A stretch of 64,000 nucleotides of DNA from Prevotella sp. (lineage in GTDB: Bacteria > Bacteroidota > Bacteroidia > Bacteroidales > Bacteroidaceae): contig JAFZRU010000016.1 in the NCBI GenBank assembly GCA_017619755.1, positions 1 through 64,000 on the forward strand. The letters run 5' to 3'. The notes beneath the pieces are model-generated. The model was given only the letters and a program-made list of their open reading frames with translations, was not told the origin of the DNA and made no database searches. Both the position numbers and the translations under genes were made by a program. Positions 17,901 through 26,045 of this stretch are shown here, in pieces (the first letter of the stretch is position 1; every line of letters begins with the position of its first letter).

Positions 17901-20491
17901 CCTTGTTCAAGCACTTTGTCCTCCGTAAAGACGGTGTATAGCACATGGGTATCGTTGTCCGAGGTGCCCACCTGCACCACGACAGGCTTTCCGTCCGAGT
18001 CGAACTCCCAATCTGAGGCGTAGAACCAGTCATGTGTTTGGTAGCAGGGCCTCTTGTCGTCGATGGAGAAGATGACAAATTCCTTTTTCACCGTGTCTCC
18101 CAAGCAGATTGCCTCAACAACGTGCTTTCCTGATTTGAGCTTGGGCAAATTCACGTTCTTGTTGGCCTCCGCCTTTTGCGGCTTTTCTCCGTCGATGGTG
18201 TATTCCACCATGCCATCGACAGTTTTTCCGGCGGCATTTCTCAAGGTGAAGACAACGGGCTTCATCTCATCGCTTCGCATTATGTCGGCCACGCTGATAC
18301 CGAGAGCTGTCGCCTTGTCGCTCAAAGGGAGGCTCAACCGTGCCTCATGCGTCTCAAAAGCCTGGTCGGTGACAGTGGCGTTGACGATGATGTTGTAGAA
18401 GCGTGGTCTCGGATGCCTCCCACCGAATGTTTCGGGAAGGCACATGGGAACGCGCATGGTGAAAGCCCCATCCTCATCGGTGACGGTGCTGTCGTTGGCC
18501 AAGCTGATGTCTCCATCGTCGTCATTACGGCCCCACCACCACCAAGAAGCCTGCCTCTCCACGTAGTAAGTCACGTTGGCCCCTTGCACCGGCACTCCCG
18601 CGAAAGACTTGGCATATCCTTTGACTGTGATGGTGTCGCCATCTTTATATGCCTCCTCCACCATGGGAATTTCCACCTGGAAGGTAGGTCTTTTGTATTC
18701 CTCCACTCTGATGGACGTGCTCCCACCATTGGTGTTGATGGTGAACCTGCCGGTGAGACCGCTTGACGGCAAGGTGAAGTCGAGGGCGGCCTTTCCAAAT
18801 TCGTCAGTTACCACCTCCTTCGTTTCCACCTCCTTGTGGTTGGCGTCACGCAACGTCACCTTCATGGTCTCCCCCTCCAAGGCTCTTTCCTCCATACCAT
18901 CGAGGCACTCATGCCTGATAATGGCCAGATGGACCTGCTGCCCCGGTCGGTAAATGCTTCGGTCGGTGAAGAGCGAGGTGCTCTTCCTGGAAGCCGCCGG
19001 TGTGGAGTAAGAATATGAACTCAGCCACAAATCCTGCTTGGGACATGCCTGGTCGTCGCTGGTATAGACATAAAAATCCGGCCTATACCAGTTGTCTTCT
19101 GTTTCGGACCAAATCACCTCACCCTCTTTGTTGCAAGTGAGCGTCGTCTCATCCTTGCGCTTCATGATGCGTATCTTGGCACCCGGAACGGGTTTTCCGG
19201 TGGTGGCGCTAAGCACGGCAAAGCGCGTTTTTTTCTCGGGGAGGGGTTGCCTGACGAGGTAGAGGTCGGAAACGTACATCAAATCCCTTGCCTCGCTGAC
19301 AATCTTGTCTCCTGTAAAGAATTCCACGAGATAGAGACCATTTTGCAGTGGTGGAATGTCAATGCTGTCTTTGAAGGTCTCGTATGGCTGATGTCCCTCA
19401 TAATGGTGTGTGACTTCGATTTGCGAACCTTTGACGATGGCCTTTCTCACCACTTTGAGGTCGTCGTCATTGTAGAGGCTGTAGGTTTTCCTGGTCAAGT
19501 CCAAGTTGACCCTTGCCACTTTCATAGTGAGCGAGGAGATGTTTCTCAATCCATTGACATCCACCTTCCTCTTGGTGTTGGGCAAAATCACCTCGCATCC
19601 TGCTTCAAGCGAGAAGAATGGCCTTGTCAGTTCCTGTTGCTTGTTGTCAAGTGTGATGATGCGCGGCCATTTCTCCCCATATTTCGCCCTTGTGTCGTCG
19701 ATGTAGGCCATCAACTGCGCGGGGGTGACATCATCGGCTTCCTCCAACAGGTGGTATTTGATGATGGCGAGTTCGCCTGAAATGGGCAAGTCCCCATATC
19801 TTGCGAGCAGGGAATCCACTTCCCTGACCTTTGGTGATGAGGCAACCTTTAAATCCTCCTTGGTCATGGGTTTTTCCTCCAACATCCACGCAGCAGTAAG
19901 GCAGGCGGCCTCTCGATTGCCGGTCTTGTCGTAATAATCGTGTAAAAGGGCGTAATCATTGACCCTCTTTCCCAAAACATGGAGCAAGTCGTTATTGAAA
20001 TACTTGCTCTCCTCACCTTCGGTCATGGCAGGAACGAAAGCACCTGTGGTGGTGTTGCCCAACAAGGTGGGATTGGAGAGGGAGTTTTTCAAGTACTCAA
20101 GCCCTTTCTCGACGTGGTCATCTCCCAAGGTACGGTTGTCCTCGTAGATAGTTCCGAGGATGGACTGTAGGACGGCAGCGAGGGCTGGTGTTTCCTTCCT
20201 GGCCTCCTGTTCCCATTTCACAAGTTTCTCCACCTCGGGCTTGAGGGAGTCGGGAGTAACGGCTGTGATGGCCTCCACTCTCTTCAACTGCGCCTTGATA
20301 AGTTGACCATATTCCTTCTCGTTGGTAGCCTTGACGACAATTTTGTCCAAAACCTCCTTTTGGGTTTTGGGCAGGTCTTTGCTTTGGGCTGTTTTCACAT
20401 CACTCCAAAGTTGGTCGTATGTTTGTGCCATCATGTCCATATTAGCCAAGATGATGAAGCAGAAGATCCAAATCAATCTCATGTCAAACAC
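14963..20491 (-). CDS. alpha-2-macroglobulin family protein
   Basis: An 1842-residue exported macroglobulin. Signal peptide about 1-22 (MFDMRLIWIFCFIILANMDMMA; Met4 is also possible). An MG2-type domain is visible (SLFTDRSIYRPGQQVHLAIIRHE, then VEEYKRPTFQVEIP), the central A2M domain (FKLPEAVTTWKFIGLATDKEINHG) and a helical thioester-fold domain (PTMAAGDSDNAITQATSYY). The reactive thioester CxEQ is absent: the equivalent place reads GDSDNAITQ, as in other non-thioester bacterial macroglobulins. It may trap or inhibit foreign proteases. It heads the operon whose last gene is a secreted protease, and a good promoter lies about 100 nt upstream. Confidence 0.93.
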   Translation of the reverse strand: MFDMRLIWIFCFIILANMDMMAQTYDQLWSDVKTAQSKDLPKTQKEVLDKIVVKATNEKEYGQLIKAQLKRVEAITAVTPDSLKPEVEKLVKWEQEARKETPALAAVLQSILGTIYEDNRTLGDDHVEKGLEYLKNSLSNPTLLGNTTTGAFVPAMTEGEESKYFNNDLLHVLGKRVNDYALLHDYYDKTGNREAACLTAAWMLEEKPMTKEDLKVASSPKVREVDSLLARYGDLPISGELAIIKYHLLEEADDVTPAQLMAYIDDTRAKYGEKWPRIITLDNKQQELTRPFFSLEAGCEVILPNTKRKVDVNGLRNISSLTMKVARVNLDLTRKTYSLYNDDDLKVVRKAIVKGSQIEVTHHYEGHQPYETFKDSIDIPPLQNGLYLVEFFTGDKIVSEARDLMYVSDLYLVRQPLPEKKTRFAVLSATTGKPVPGAKIRIMKRKDETTLTCNKEGEVIWSETEDNWYRPDFYVYTSDDQACPKQDLWLSSYSYSTPAASRKSTSLFTDRSIYRPGQQVHLAIIRHECLDGMEERALEGETMKVTLRDANHKEVETKEVVTDEFGKAALDFTLPSSGLTGRFTINTNGGSTSIRVEEYKRPTFQVEIPMVEEAYKDGDTITVKGYAKSFAGVPVQGANVTYYVERQASWWWWGRNDDDGDISLANDSTVTDEDGAFTMRVPMCLPETFGGRHPRPRFYNIIVNATVTDQAFETHEARLSLPLSDKATALGISVADIMRSDEMKPVVFTLRNAAGKTVDGMVEYTIDGEKPQKAEANKNVNLPKLKSGKHVVEAICLGDTVKKEFVIFSIDDKRPCYQTHDWFYASDWEFDSDGKPVVVQVGTSDNDTHVLYTVFTEDKVLEQGAFKLSNANQTRKWTYKKEYGSGVLITFAWVKEGVLYSHTHTIRKPMPDKRIILSWETFRDKLTPGQEETWTLKAEKPDGTPADVQLMATLYDKSLDQIASHSWSFYDLVGVNTPSSSWGGFNFGDVSMGGSAELKLKSVPMMHFTSIDPTLFNLYEGRFFMNARAGGSAMRRMKGVKMEEPMPMVMAESRVLNRDMDDMADAVAEDAEMKLTAPVVKKDEVVKKEKAQEEAVEELVQVRENLDETAFFMPMVAADENGRLVLKFKLPEAVTTWKFIGLATDKEINHGFINAETVAKKDVMVMPNVPRFVRLGDKAQVTTRIVNTTERSLKGKATMQLLDAETEEVVWSQEMNFEMEANQTTNATFDYEPMGEAKLLVCRIIAKGEGFSDGEQHFLPVLPAKELITRTVPFTQNGPKTSIFNLQQLFPQGVEGEKLTIEYTNNPAWLMIQALPTMAAGDSDNAITQATSYYANALGQHIINLSPVIKQTVMKWREETSDKGSMASSLAKNEELKELMLNETPWVGAADKEESQKRSLVKFFDEQTINIRIDKALEKLKDLQLADGSWAWWKGMQGSTYMTVAVSEIFVRLNNMVGKRSDNKKMLDKAFTFMDKELAEEEAYLRKMQKKGLKVLPSETALHILYIYALDAREPSAKTKATIKYLIDLFESKPTEFTIYGKARAAVILAYFNKQEKARQYMRSLDEYSIATEEMGRYYDTRKAYYSWCSYNIPTEVAAIEAFKQLQPDNTTTIDEMRRWLLQQKRAQMWNTPINSVDAIYAFLQGNEQSLDSSVQTKLTIDGQPLETPEATAGLGYVKTAMDASGKTTLTVEKTSQGTSWGALYAQFTQDAVDVEDSKAGIAVTRELRTESGTLNVGDKVVVRITIKAERNLDFVEVVDKRAACMEPVQQTSGYYRGCFIANKDNTTNYYFDHLAKGTHVVETEYYIDRKGTYLTGTCKAQCAYAPEFAATTKALKVVVNK

Positions 20492-20589
20492 TTTTTTGTT
20501 TTTGAAAATCCCCTTTCACTGTCTGTGTGCGTTTACAAACAGGCATAAGTCAGAATGCACCGATTGCAAAAATAAGTGTATTTCGGTTA

Positions 20590-20619
20590 CAAAGTTACGC
20601 ATTTTGGGCGAATGACAAA
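20590..20619 (-). promoter_or_regulatory. promoter of the alpha-2-macroglobulin operon
   Basis: On the minus strand the -7 box TAACTTTG (20590-20597) is preceded by TTTG (20616-20619) with an 18-nt spacer, one short of the usual range. The start codon lies about 100 nt downstream. The remaining AT-rich sequence between 20620 and 20726 shows nothing else. Confidence 0.55.
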
Positions 20620-20726
20620 AGTTTTTGAGTGGAAAAATGCCCTTTATTAATAATAATAAATACAAAAATAAAATTTTTTAATAATCACAAAAGGAGAAAA
20701 CACTACGAAATTCATTTACATTCTTT

Positions 20727-22019
20727 TCACCTTATCCGCTTGGTGTAGATGGCAGTTTGGACTCCGCCTCTGACCACTAAGTAAATCACGAATGCCATCC
20801 ACAGGGCGTGATTGCCAAGGGAGTCTCTCCACAAAAAATAAACGATGAAAAACACCACGGTGGCGACAGCAGATGCCAAGAGCATGCCTTTCGTGGCAGT
20901 GACGCCGATGAACACGCCGTCCCAGATAAACGCCGTCACGCCGGCAAGTGGCACGGCGATGGCCCAAGGGAGATAGGCCATTGCCGCCTCCACCACCTGC
21001 GCCTCGTCGGTAAGCAAACGGAGGAACCCGCTTCCTCCAATGATGTAAATGACAGTGAAAAGTACAGCTACAGCGGCTCCCCACGCAAACACCCTTGCCA
21101 CTGTCAGCCGAAAGGCGTCCTTGTTGTTCGCACCGTGGTATTTCCCACAAAGGGCCTCCCCTGCAAAGGCAAAGCCATCGAGGAAATAAGAGAAAAGGAT
21201 GTAGAGTTGCACCAAAAGCGTGTTGACAGCCAACACAAGATTGCCTTGGCGGGCACCGGCGGCAAGGAAATAAAGGTTGACAGCCACAAGACACAATGTG
21301 CGTAGGAAAATGTCGGTGTTGGCTTTGAAAAACTGCAACATTTTAACATATTCAAACAATCCGTTCCATTTGAAATGCTTTTTCCATTTTCCATAGTACT
21401 TGGCACATAGTCCGAGAGCAATGATGCATCCCGCATATTGGGCGAGGAGCGTCCCGAAAGCCACTCCCTCCACTTTCATGCCGAAGCCATAGACCATCGT
21501 CAGGCTGGCGAAGATGTTGATGAGGTTTTGCGCGATGGAGATGACCATGGGGATGCGGGTGTTCTGCATGCCCACAAACCACCCCGAGAGGCCATAGAGT
21601 GTGAGCATGGCAGGTGCTCCCCACACGCAGATGTTGAAATAGGTGGACGCCAGCAACCTCACCTCCTCGTGTGGCTGCACGATGAGAAAGGCGAGCCATT
21701 TGAGGGGCTTTTGCAGGAGGATGATGGCAGCCGCCACCACGAGGGCCACCGTTAAGGAGCGACAAAGGAGTTGTGTCACGCCGGTGAGGTCGCGCCTCCC
21801 CAAGGCCTGCGAAGTCATCCCGCTGGTGCCCATTCTGAGGAAACCGAACACCCAGTAGAGGATGTTGAAAACCATGGAGCCAACGGAAATGGCGCCGATA
21901 TAGACAGCGCTTCCCATATGTCCCGTGATGGCGACGTCCACCAATCCAAGAAGTGGTACGGTGATGTTGGAGACAATGGAGGGTAGTGCGAGTCTCAGGA
22001 TCTGCCGGTTTCTCGACAT
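20727..22019 (-). CDS. MATE family efflux transporter (DinF-like)
   Basis: A 430-residue multidrug and toxic compound exporter with about 12 transmembrane helices. MATE blocks seen: the N-terminal LALPSIVSNITVPLLGLVDVAITGHMG and the second-half counterpart NTLLVQLYILFSYFLDGFAFAGEALCGKYHGA. It exchanges Na+ or H+ for cationic or other substrates across the inner membrane. It starts 2 nt after the stop of the iron-alcohol dehydrogenase gene, so it is probably in the same transcript. Confidence 0.93.
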   Translation of the reverse strand: MSRNRQILRLALPSIVSNITVPLLGLVDVAITGHMGSAVYIGAISVGSMVFNILYWVFGFLRMGTSGMTSQALGRRDLTGVTQLLCRSLTVALVVAAAIILLQKPLKWLAFLIVQPHEEVRLLASTYFNICVWGAPAMLTLYGLSGWFVGMQNTRIPMVISIAQNLINIFASLTMVYGFGMKVEGVAFGTLLAQYAGCIIALGLCAKYYGKWKKHFKWNGLFEYVKMLQFFKANTDIFLRTLCLVAVNLYFLAAGARQGNLVLAVNTLLVQLYILFSYFLDGFAFAGEALCGKYHGANNKDAFRLTVARVFAWGAAVAVLFTVIYIIGGSGFLRLLTDEAQVVEAAMAYLPWAIAVPLAGVTAFIWDGVFIGVTATKGMLLASAVATVVFFIVYFLWRDSLGNHALWMAFVIYLVVRGGVQTAIYTKRIR

Positions 22020-22021
22020 CC

Positions 22022-23203
22022 CTACTTGGCCATGTTATAGATGGCCACCATGTCCTCCCTTTTTAGCACCTTGATGTTCCCCAAAGTGATTTGGTCATCG
22101 TGGGATGCCCTGCGTGCCATCTCTGCTATTTCTTCGTCCTTGATGTCCCTTCCCAACAACTGGTGAATGCTGATGGGCATGCCAAGTTGCTCAAAGAAAC
22201 GCTCGGTGGCCTCTATACCTCGCTCCGCCGTCCTCTTGGTGTCTGTGAAATCGTTGTCCACGCCCATGACGTTGACGGCGAACCGTGCGAACCTGGCCTC
22301 GTTCCCCGGCAACACGTACCTGGCCCAACTTCCCCAAATGGCGGCAAGGCCGGCTCCGTGGGTGACATCGAACATCGCACTGAGTTCGTGCTCAAGCTTG
22401 TGTGTGGCAAAGTCCTTGGCCGACCCGCATTCCATAAGGTCGTTGTGCGAGAGGCTCCCCGCCCACATGATTTGCGCCCGATGGCGATAGTCCTCGGGAT
22501 GGTGCATCACCTCCAGTGCGCTGTCCTTGACAGTGCGCAAGAGGGCCTCGGCGAGAGCGTCGGTGAGGGTCATGTCCTGGTGCTGGGTGAAATAGCGTTC
22601 CATGGTGTGCATCATGATGTCGGTGGCTCCGGCAGCCGTCTGATACGGGGGCAGGGTGAAAGTGCGTTCCGGGTTCATGATGCAGAACTTGCATCTGCAG
22701 AGGTTGCTGTTGATGCCTCTCTTGTCGTTGTTGTCGTCGTTGGTGATGACGCAACTATTGCTCATCTCCGAACCAGCGGCAGGTATGGTAAGCACGGCAC
22801 CAATGGGCAGGCAAGAGGCAGGAACGGCCTTTCCCATCCAGAAATCCCACGGCTCTCCTTCGTAACCCACACCGTAGCCGATGGCCTTGGCGGAATCGAT
22901 GACGCTCCCCCCTCCGATGGCAAGGATGAAGTCCACTTTTTCCTCACGACACAGTTCCACTCCTTTTTTCACAAGTGAGAGGCGTGGGTTGGGCACCACT
23001 CCGCCCAGCATCACGTAGCTGATGCCGGCTTGGCCGAGCAGTGCGGTCATCTTGTCGAGCAGTCCGGAGCGCTTGGCGCTCTGTCCTCCATAATGCACGA
23101 GGACTTTGGTTCCGCCGTATCTCTTGACGAGGTTGGCCACTTGTTCTTCGGCTTGCTTGCCAAAGACTATTTCAGTAGGTGCATAAAAATTGAAATCTTT
23201 CAT
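22022..23203 (-). CDS. iron-containing alcohol dehydrogenase
   Basis: A 393-residue group III alcohol dehydrogenase of the butanol-dehydrogenase/YqhD-like branch. FNFYAPTEIVFGK opens the protein; the nucleotide-binding block is AIGGGSVIDSAKAIGYG (about residues 95-111); metal ligands fall in GATDIMMHTMERYF, the HKLEH stretch and THGAGLAAIWGSW. It reduces aldehydes with NAD(P)H in the cytoplasm. It lies 45 nt after the ECF sigma gene. Confidence 0.92.
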   Translation of the reverse strand: MKDFNFYAPTEIVFGKQAEEQVANLVKRYGGTKVLVHYGGQSAKRSGLLDKMTALLGQAGISYVMLGGVVPNPRLSLVKKGVELCREEKVDFILAIGGGSVIDSAKAIGYGVGYEGEPWDFWMGKAVPASCLPIGAVLTIPAAGSEMSNSCVITNDDNNDKRGINSNLCRCKFCIMNPERTFTLPPYQTAAGATDIMMHTMERYFTQHQDMTLTDALAEALLRTVKDSALEVMHHPEDYRHRAQIMWAGSLSHNDLMECGSAKDFATHKLEHELSAMFDVTHGAGLAAIWGSWARYVLPGNEARFARFAVNVMGVDNDFTDTKRTAERGIEATERFFEQLGMPISIHQLLGRDIKDEEIAEMARRASHDDQITLGNIKVLKREDMVAIYNMAK

Positions 23204-23248
23204 GATGTCAGCAGTATGGTTGAATGTAATATTCGTGGTGACAAGCGG

Positions 23249-23794
23249 TCACTCCCTTGCCTTGACGTATGCGGTGACTTTCTGGACGGCATGGTGGAAG
23301 GAGGCCTTGAGAGCACCCACGGAGGTATCGAGCAGGGTGCTCATCTCGTTGTATTTCATATTGTCATAGTATCGGAGATTGAAGACGGTGCGCTGTACGT
23401 CGGGAAGGGTTGCAATGGCTTCCTGGAGCAAAGCCTGGGCCTTGTCTCCGTCGAAATATTCATCTGCGAGAAGCATAGAAGCCACCCCTGCTGCCTCGTC
23501 CACGCTGATGTCCTGGAGATGCTTCTTCTTCCTCAGGAAATCAAGGGCCTCGTTGATGGCAATTCTGTAGAGCCAAGTGGAGATGCGCGACTGCCCCCTA
23601 AACTCGGAGAGGTTGACCCACGCCTTGACAAAAGTGTTCTGCAACACGTCATCGGCATCGTCGTGTACGATGACGATGCGTCTAACCTTCCAATATAGCT
23701 GCTCGCTGTATTGTCGTACGAGTTGCTCGAAAGCCTTCCTCTGGGTGGTGGGTTCCGCCAATGCCCTGATCAGCGCCCGCTCATCGTTTGCCAT
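23249..23794 (-). CDS. ECF-type RNA polymerase sigma factor
   Basis: A 181-residue sigma-70 family protein with region 2 (YSEQLYWKVRRIVIVHDDADDVLQNTFVKAW, then RISTWLYRIAINEALDFLRKKK) and region 4 (LPDVQRTVFNLRYYDNMKYNEMSTLLDTSVGALKASFHHAVQKV). Region 3 is missing, as in ECF sigmas. No anti-sigma gene is adjacent; the gene before it encodes a tiny exported protein with a sorting tail, the gene after it an alcohol dehydrogenase. Signal and regulon cannot be inferred. Confidence 0.93.
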   Translation of the reverse strand: MANDERALIRALAEPTTQRKAFEQLVRQYSEQLYWKVRRIVIVHDDADDVLQNTFVKAWVNLSEFRGQSRISTWLYRIAINEALDFLRKKKHLQDISVDEAAGVASMLLADEYFDGDKAQALLQEAIATLPDVQRTVFNLRYYDNMKYNEMSTLLDTSVGALKASFHHAVQKVTAYVKARE

Positions 23795-23888
23795 TCATTC
23801 TATGATACAAAAAAAGACACAGCCCTCTTACCAAGCCGATGTCGGCAGGAGGTCCATGTCTGTCATGTCTTACTCTCTATCGTGAGGC

Positions 23889-24197
23889 TTACTTGATGTA
23901 AATCTTCCTCACCACTTTCCCCACCTTGACGATGTAGCATCCCTTGGGGAGGTTGAGTTCTATTTTCTTGTCCATTCCCTCCACCTTGACGCTCATCACG
24001 CGCACACCGGCCACATTATAAACCTGCAGCACCAATCCGTTGGCGTTGGCGATGTGGAGAGTGGTCTCGTTCACTGAGAGGGCGATGTTCTGCATATCCG
24101 TGTCAATGATTTCGATGGCATTATTGGCACTTGCCACCATCGGCATTCCCATCAACATGCATGCGGAGAAGATAATAGCCAATATTTTATTGTTCAT
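23889..24197 (-). CDS. mini-protein made of a signal peptide plus T9SS-type sorting domain
   Basis: A 102-residue protein. The start at 24197 (MNNKILAIIFSACMLMGMPMVASA) gives a signal peptide of about 24 residues. Everything after it looks like a T9SS type A sorting domain: IALSVNETTLHIANANGLVLQVYNVAGVRV ... LPKGCYIVKVGKVVRKIYIK. There is almost no passenger between them. The longer frame to 24227 adds ten residues lying between the -7 box and this start. Such proteins recur in Prevotella next to ECF sigma genes; their function is unknown. Confidence 0.8.
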   Translation of the reverse strand: MNNKILAIIFSACMLMGMPMVASANNAIEIIDTDMQNIALSVNETTLHIANANGLVLQVYNVAGVRVMSVKVEGMDKKIELNLPKGCYIVKVGKVVRKIYIK

Positions 24198-24224
24198 AAG
24201 CGCTTGTTTTACGTTGTCAACATG

Positions 24225-24232
24225 CAAATATA
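24225..24232 (-). promoter_or_regulatory. -7 promoter element
   Basis: TATATTTG on the minus strand matches TAnnTTTG and lies 28 nt before the start of the sorting-tail mini-protein. No clear -33 TTTG is present at the usual distance. Confidence 0.45.
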
Positions 24233-24309
24233 GTCATTTTTTCCTTAACCACGACACTTTGTTTGCAGACTTATTGTATAATTAACATTATTTAATAGTA
24301 TTAAGGGTT

Positions 24310-24481
24310 GGTAACTATTCAGCGATAATTATTTTCAACACGAATTTCCACGAATTAATCATAAATTATTGGAATGGACGTAAATCATTCTATTTTCCCA
24401 TTTTTGCACATCTTTGGGTAAAAATTTACGACTAATTATACGGTAATTATATGTTTACATGTTATTCGCTGAACAGTTACG
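24310..24481. mobile_element. MITE-like element, copy A
   Basis: A 172-bp AT-rich element with inverted ends: left GGTAACTATTCAGCGATAAT, right GTTATTCGCTGAACAGTTAC (read inward from the right: GTAACTGTTCAGCGAATAAC). It has no coding capacity. Its interior (CAACACGAATTTCCACGAATTAATC, then GGACGTAAATCATTCTATT, then GGTAATTATATGTTTA) recurs in copy B, and partly in copy C. A third end-like sequence in opposite orientation (GATAACTGTACAGCGAATGA) follows at 24488-24507. Confidence 0.7.
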
Positions 24482-24487
24482 GTGGTT

Positions 24488-24507
24488 GATAACTGTACAG
24501 CGAATGA
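24488..24507. repeat. solo terminal-repeat remnant facing copy A
   Basis: GATAACTGTACAGCGAATGA is an end of the same element family, inverted relative to the right end of copy A and 7 nt away from it, so the two form a long hairpin. No matching second end is found to the right. It abuts the stop codon (24520-24522) that truncates the phage-derived gene, which suggests insertion and deletion at this point. Confidence 0.5.
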
Positions 24508-24522
24508 GTTTGTATCAAGTAG

Positions 24523-25641
24523 AACACGGCGTACCACACCGCCGACCACGAGCGATGGCAGCAGCTCGACTTCGTGGTGGGGATAGAGGTGCACCTCTCG
24601 GGCAACCACACCTGCAAGGGGCGCGACGGCAAGCCGCACAAGTTCACCGACATCTGCGACCAGCTGAAGGGGAAGTACCCGAAGGACTTCAAGTTCACGG
24701 GGTGGCATCCCCACTGCCGTTGCCACGCGACATCGATCATGAAGACGGAGGAGGAGATGGAGGCCGACACGCAGCGCATCCTCGACGGCGAGCCGGTGAC
24801 GGGGGAGAGCGTGAACGCGGTGACAGACGTGCCGGAGGGGTTCAAGAAGTGGGTGGAGGAGAACGAGGGGAGGATTGCGGGGGCGGCAAGTTTGCCACCT
24901 TTTATTAGCGATAATGCGGGATTCACAAGTGAGGTAATGGCTGACAGTAGGAATGTTGTAGGCTTGCTTGAACAATTCAGAGGTGTAAAAGCCAAGCATA
25001 TCAGTAATCCGTTCAAAGAATTAGTCATGGCTGATTTTACGGGAGGTGTGGCAACCCTAACTGTCAAGGGTGTACGCAATTTGATTAATCTGTATTATGA
25101 GAAAGAGGCCTATCGTGAGCGCGTCCAAATACTCGAACGAATCATCAAAGACAGAGGGTTCAAACGGATGGAATACCATTCCACGAAGGACAATTCTGTG
25201 TTTGCGATGGGGATGAAAGCTTTTGACAGGAAATTGAAAGAGGGTGAGATGCCTGGCAATCTGATGATAGCAAAAAAAATGCTCGCGCAAGGTTATGATG
25301 TGTTTATTCTTCCCAACATTAAAGAGACAAGCGCCGATTTCATCTTGCGGCGTGAAGGGAAGCTCTACTATGCTGAAGGGAAAAGTTCGTACGGTCAAAA
25401 TTCGCTTGATAATCGTTTGCTTAGAGGAACGGAACAATCATCAAGAATCATCGCAGACATTCAGGGAAACAAGAATGCCAACTACATAGCATCAACTTTA
25501 AAGATGGTTTTTGGTAAAAGGCCTAATCTGCAAGAGGTCATTTTACTTAAGGGAGGAAGGATGATAACAGTAAGAAGAAAGGCTTTTGGCTCGAAAAGGT
25601 TCGAGGAAATAATAAGGAAGGAATGGTTGAAAAATAAATAA
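24523..25641 (+). pseudogene. truncated Mu F-like phage head protein fused to a CdiA-like nuclease toxin domain
   Basis: An open frame that begins right after a stop at 24520-24522, with no ATG; a GTG at 24574 could initiate 355 residues. The first 100 residues are the C-terminal part of a phage Mu F-like head morphogenesis protein (HERWQQLDFVVGIEVHLSGN; later C14, D26 and GWHPHCRC at 43-50, the usual Cys/His cluster). From about residue 110 the sequence becomes AT-rich and encodes a domain with a PD-(D/E)xK-like pattern, ADFILRREGKLYYAEGKSS (D255, E268, K270), followed by RLLRGTEQSSRIIADI, as in CdiA-type nuclease toxins. The N-terminal head part is missing and no immunity gene is recognised nearby. 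Could still be expressed as a toxin; I treat it as a remnant. Confidence 0.65.
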
Positions 25642-25657
25642 GGGGCTTTTGCCCCTT
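25640..25657 (+). terminator. rho-independent terminator
   Basis: AAGGGGC-TTTT-GCCCCTT is a perfect hairpin overlapping the stop codon of the toxin-like gene, followed by AATAATAG. The 170 nt after it (25658-25827) hold AT-rich sequence with no gene seen. Confidence 0.6.
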
Positions 25658-25827
25658 AATAATAGTGAATAGCCGTAGCTTCCTATTTCACGAACTTAAT
25701 CGGTTTTGTCCGCTGGTATCAGGGCTTTCGCCTTTTGTTACCCATTAGAGATTGCAAATATAGCAAATAATCGAATACGAACCAAATAAAATCGAAGAAA
25801 AATGAATAGGGCAAGGCAAAAAAAATA

Positions 25828-25977
25828 TCAGCCGCCATGACTCTTTATTAGCACGCAGCCGATGATGAACAGTATGATGGTGACAACAATGCCAGCTATA
25901 GTGGCAAGGGCAGCAACTTTCCCCCAGTCAACAGGGTTGAGCAGCCTTGGGTTGTCGGCGAGGTATTCCTTGCCCAT
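25828..25977 (-). CDS. small single-pass membrane protein (49 aa)
   Basis: A 49-residue open frame, MGKEYLADNP...VDWGKV followed by one hydrophobic helix (about residues 21-43, VAALATIAGIVVTIILFIIGCVL) and a short KSHGG end. An in-frame stop lies 12 codons upstream of the ATG, and that stretch (DKAISKKRLTT) also reads like protein, so this may be the C-terminal end of a longer, now broken, phage-type protein. It sits in the same scar as the truncated phage/toxin gene. Function unknown. Confidence 0.45.
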   Translation of the reverse strand: MGKEYLADNPRLLNPVDWGKVAALATIAGIVVTIILFIIGCVLIKSHGG

Positions 25978-26045
25978 GGTGGTGAGCCTCTTTTTGGAAA
26001 TGGCTTTATCAAGTTAAATAATCCATTGTTCCAAGCATCATAAAA

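Noticed and set aside
24459..24908. A 149-codon GC-rich frame over the phage head stump
   Set aside because: Its product is low-complexity Arg/Gly/Ala sequence; the other frame has the Mu F-like Cys/His cluster.
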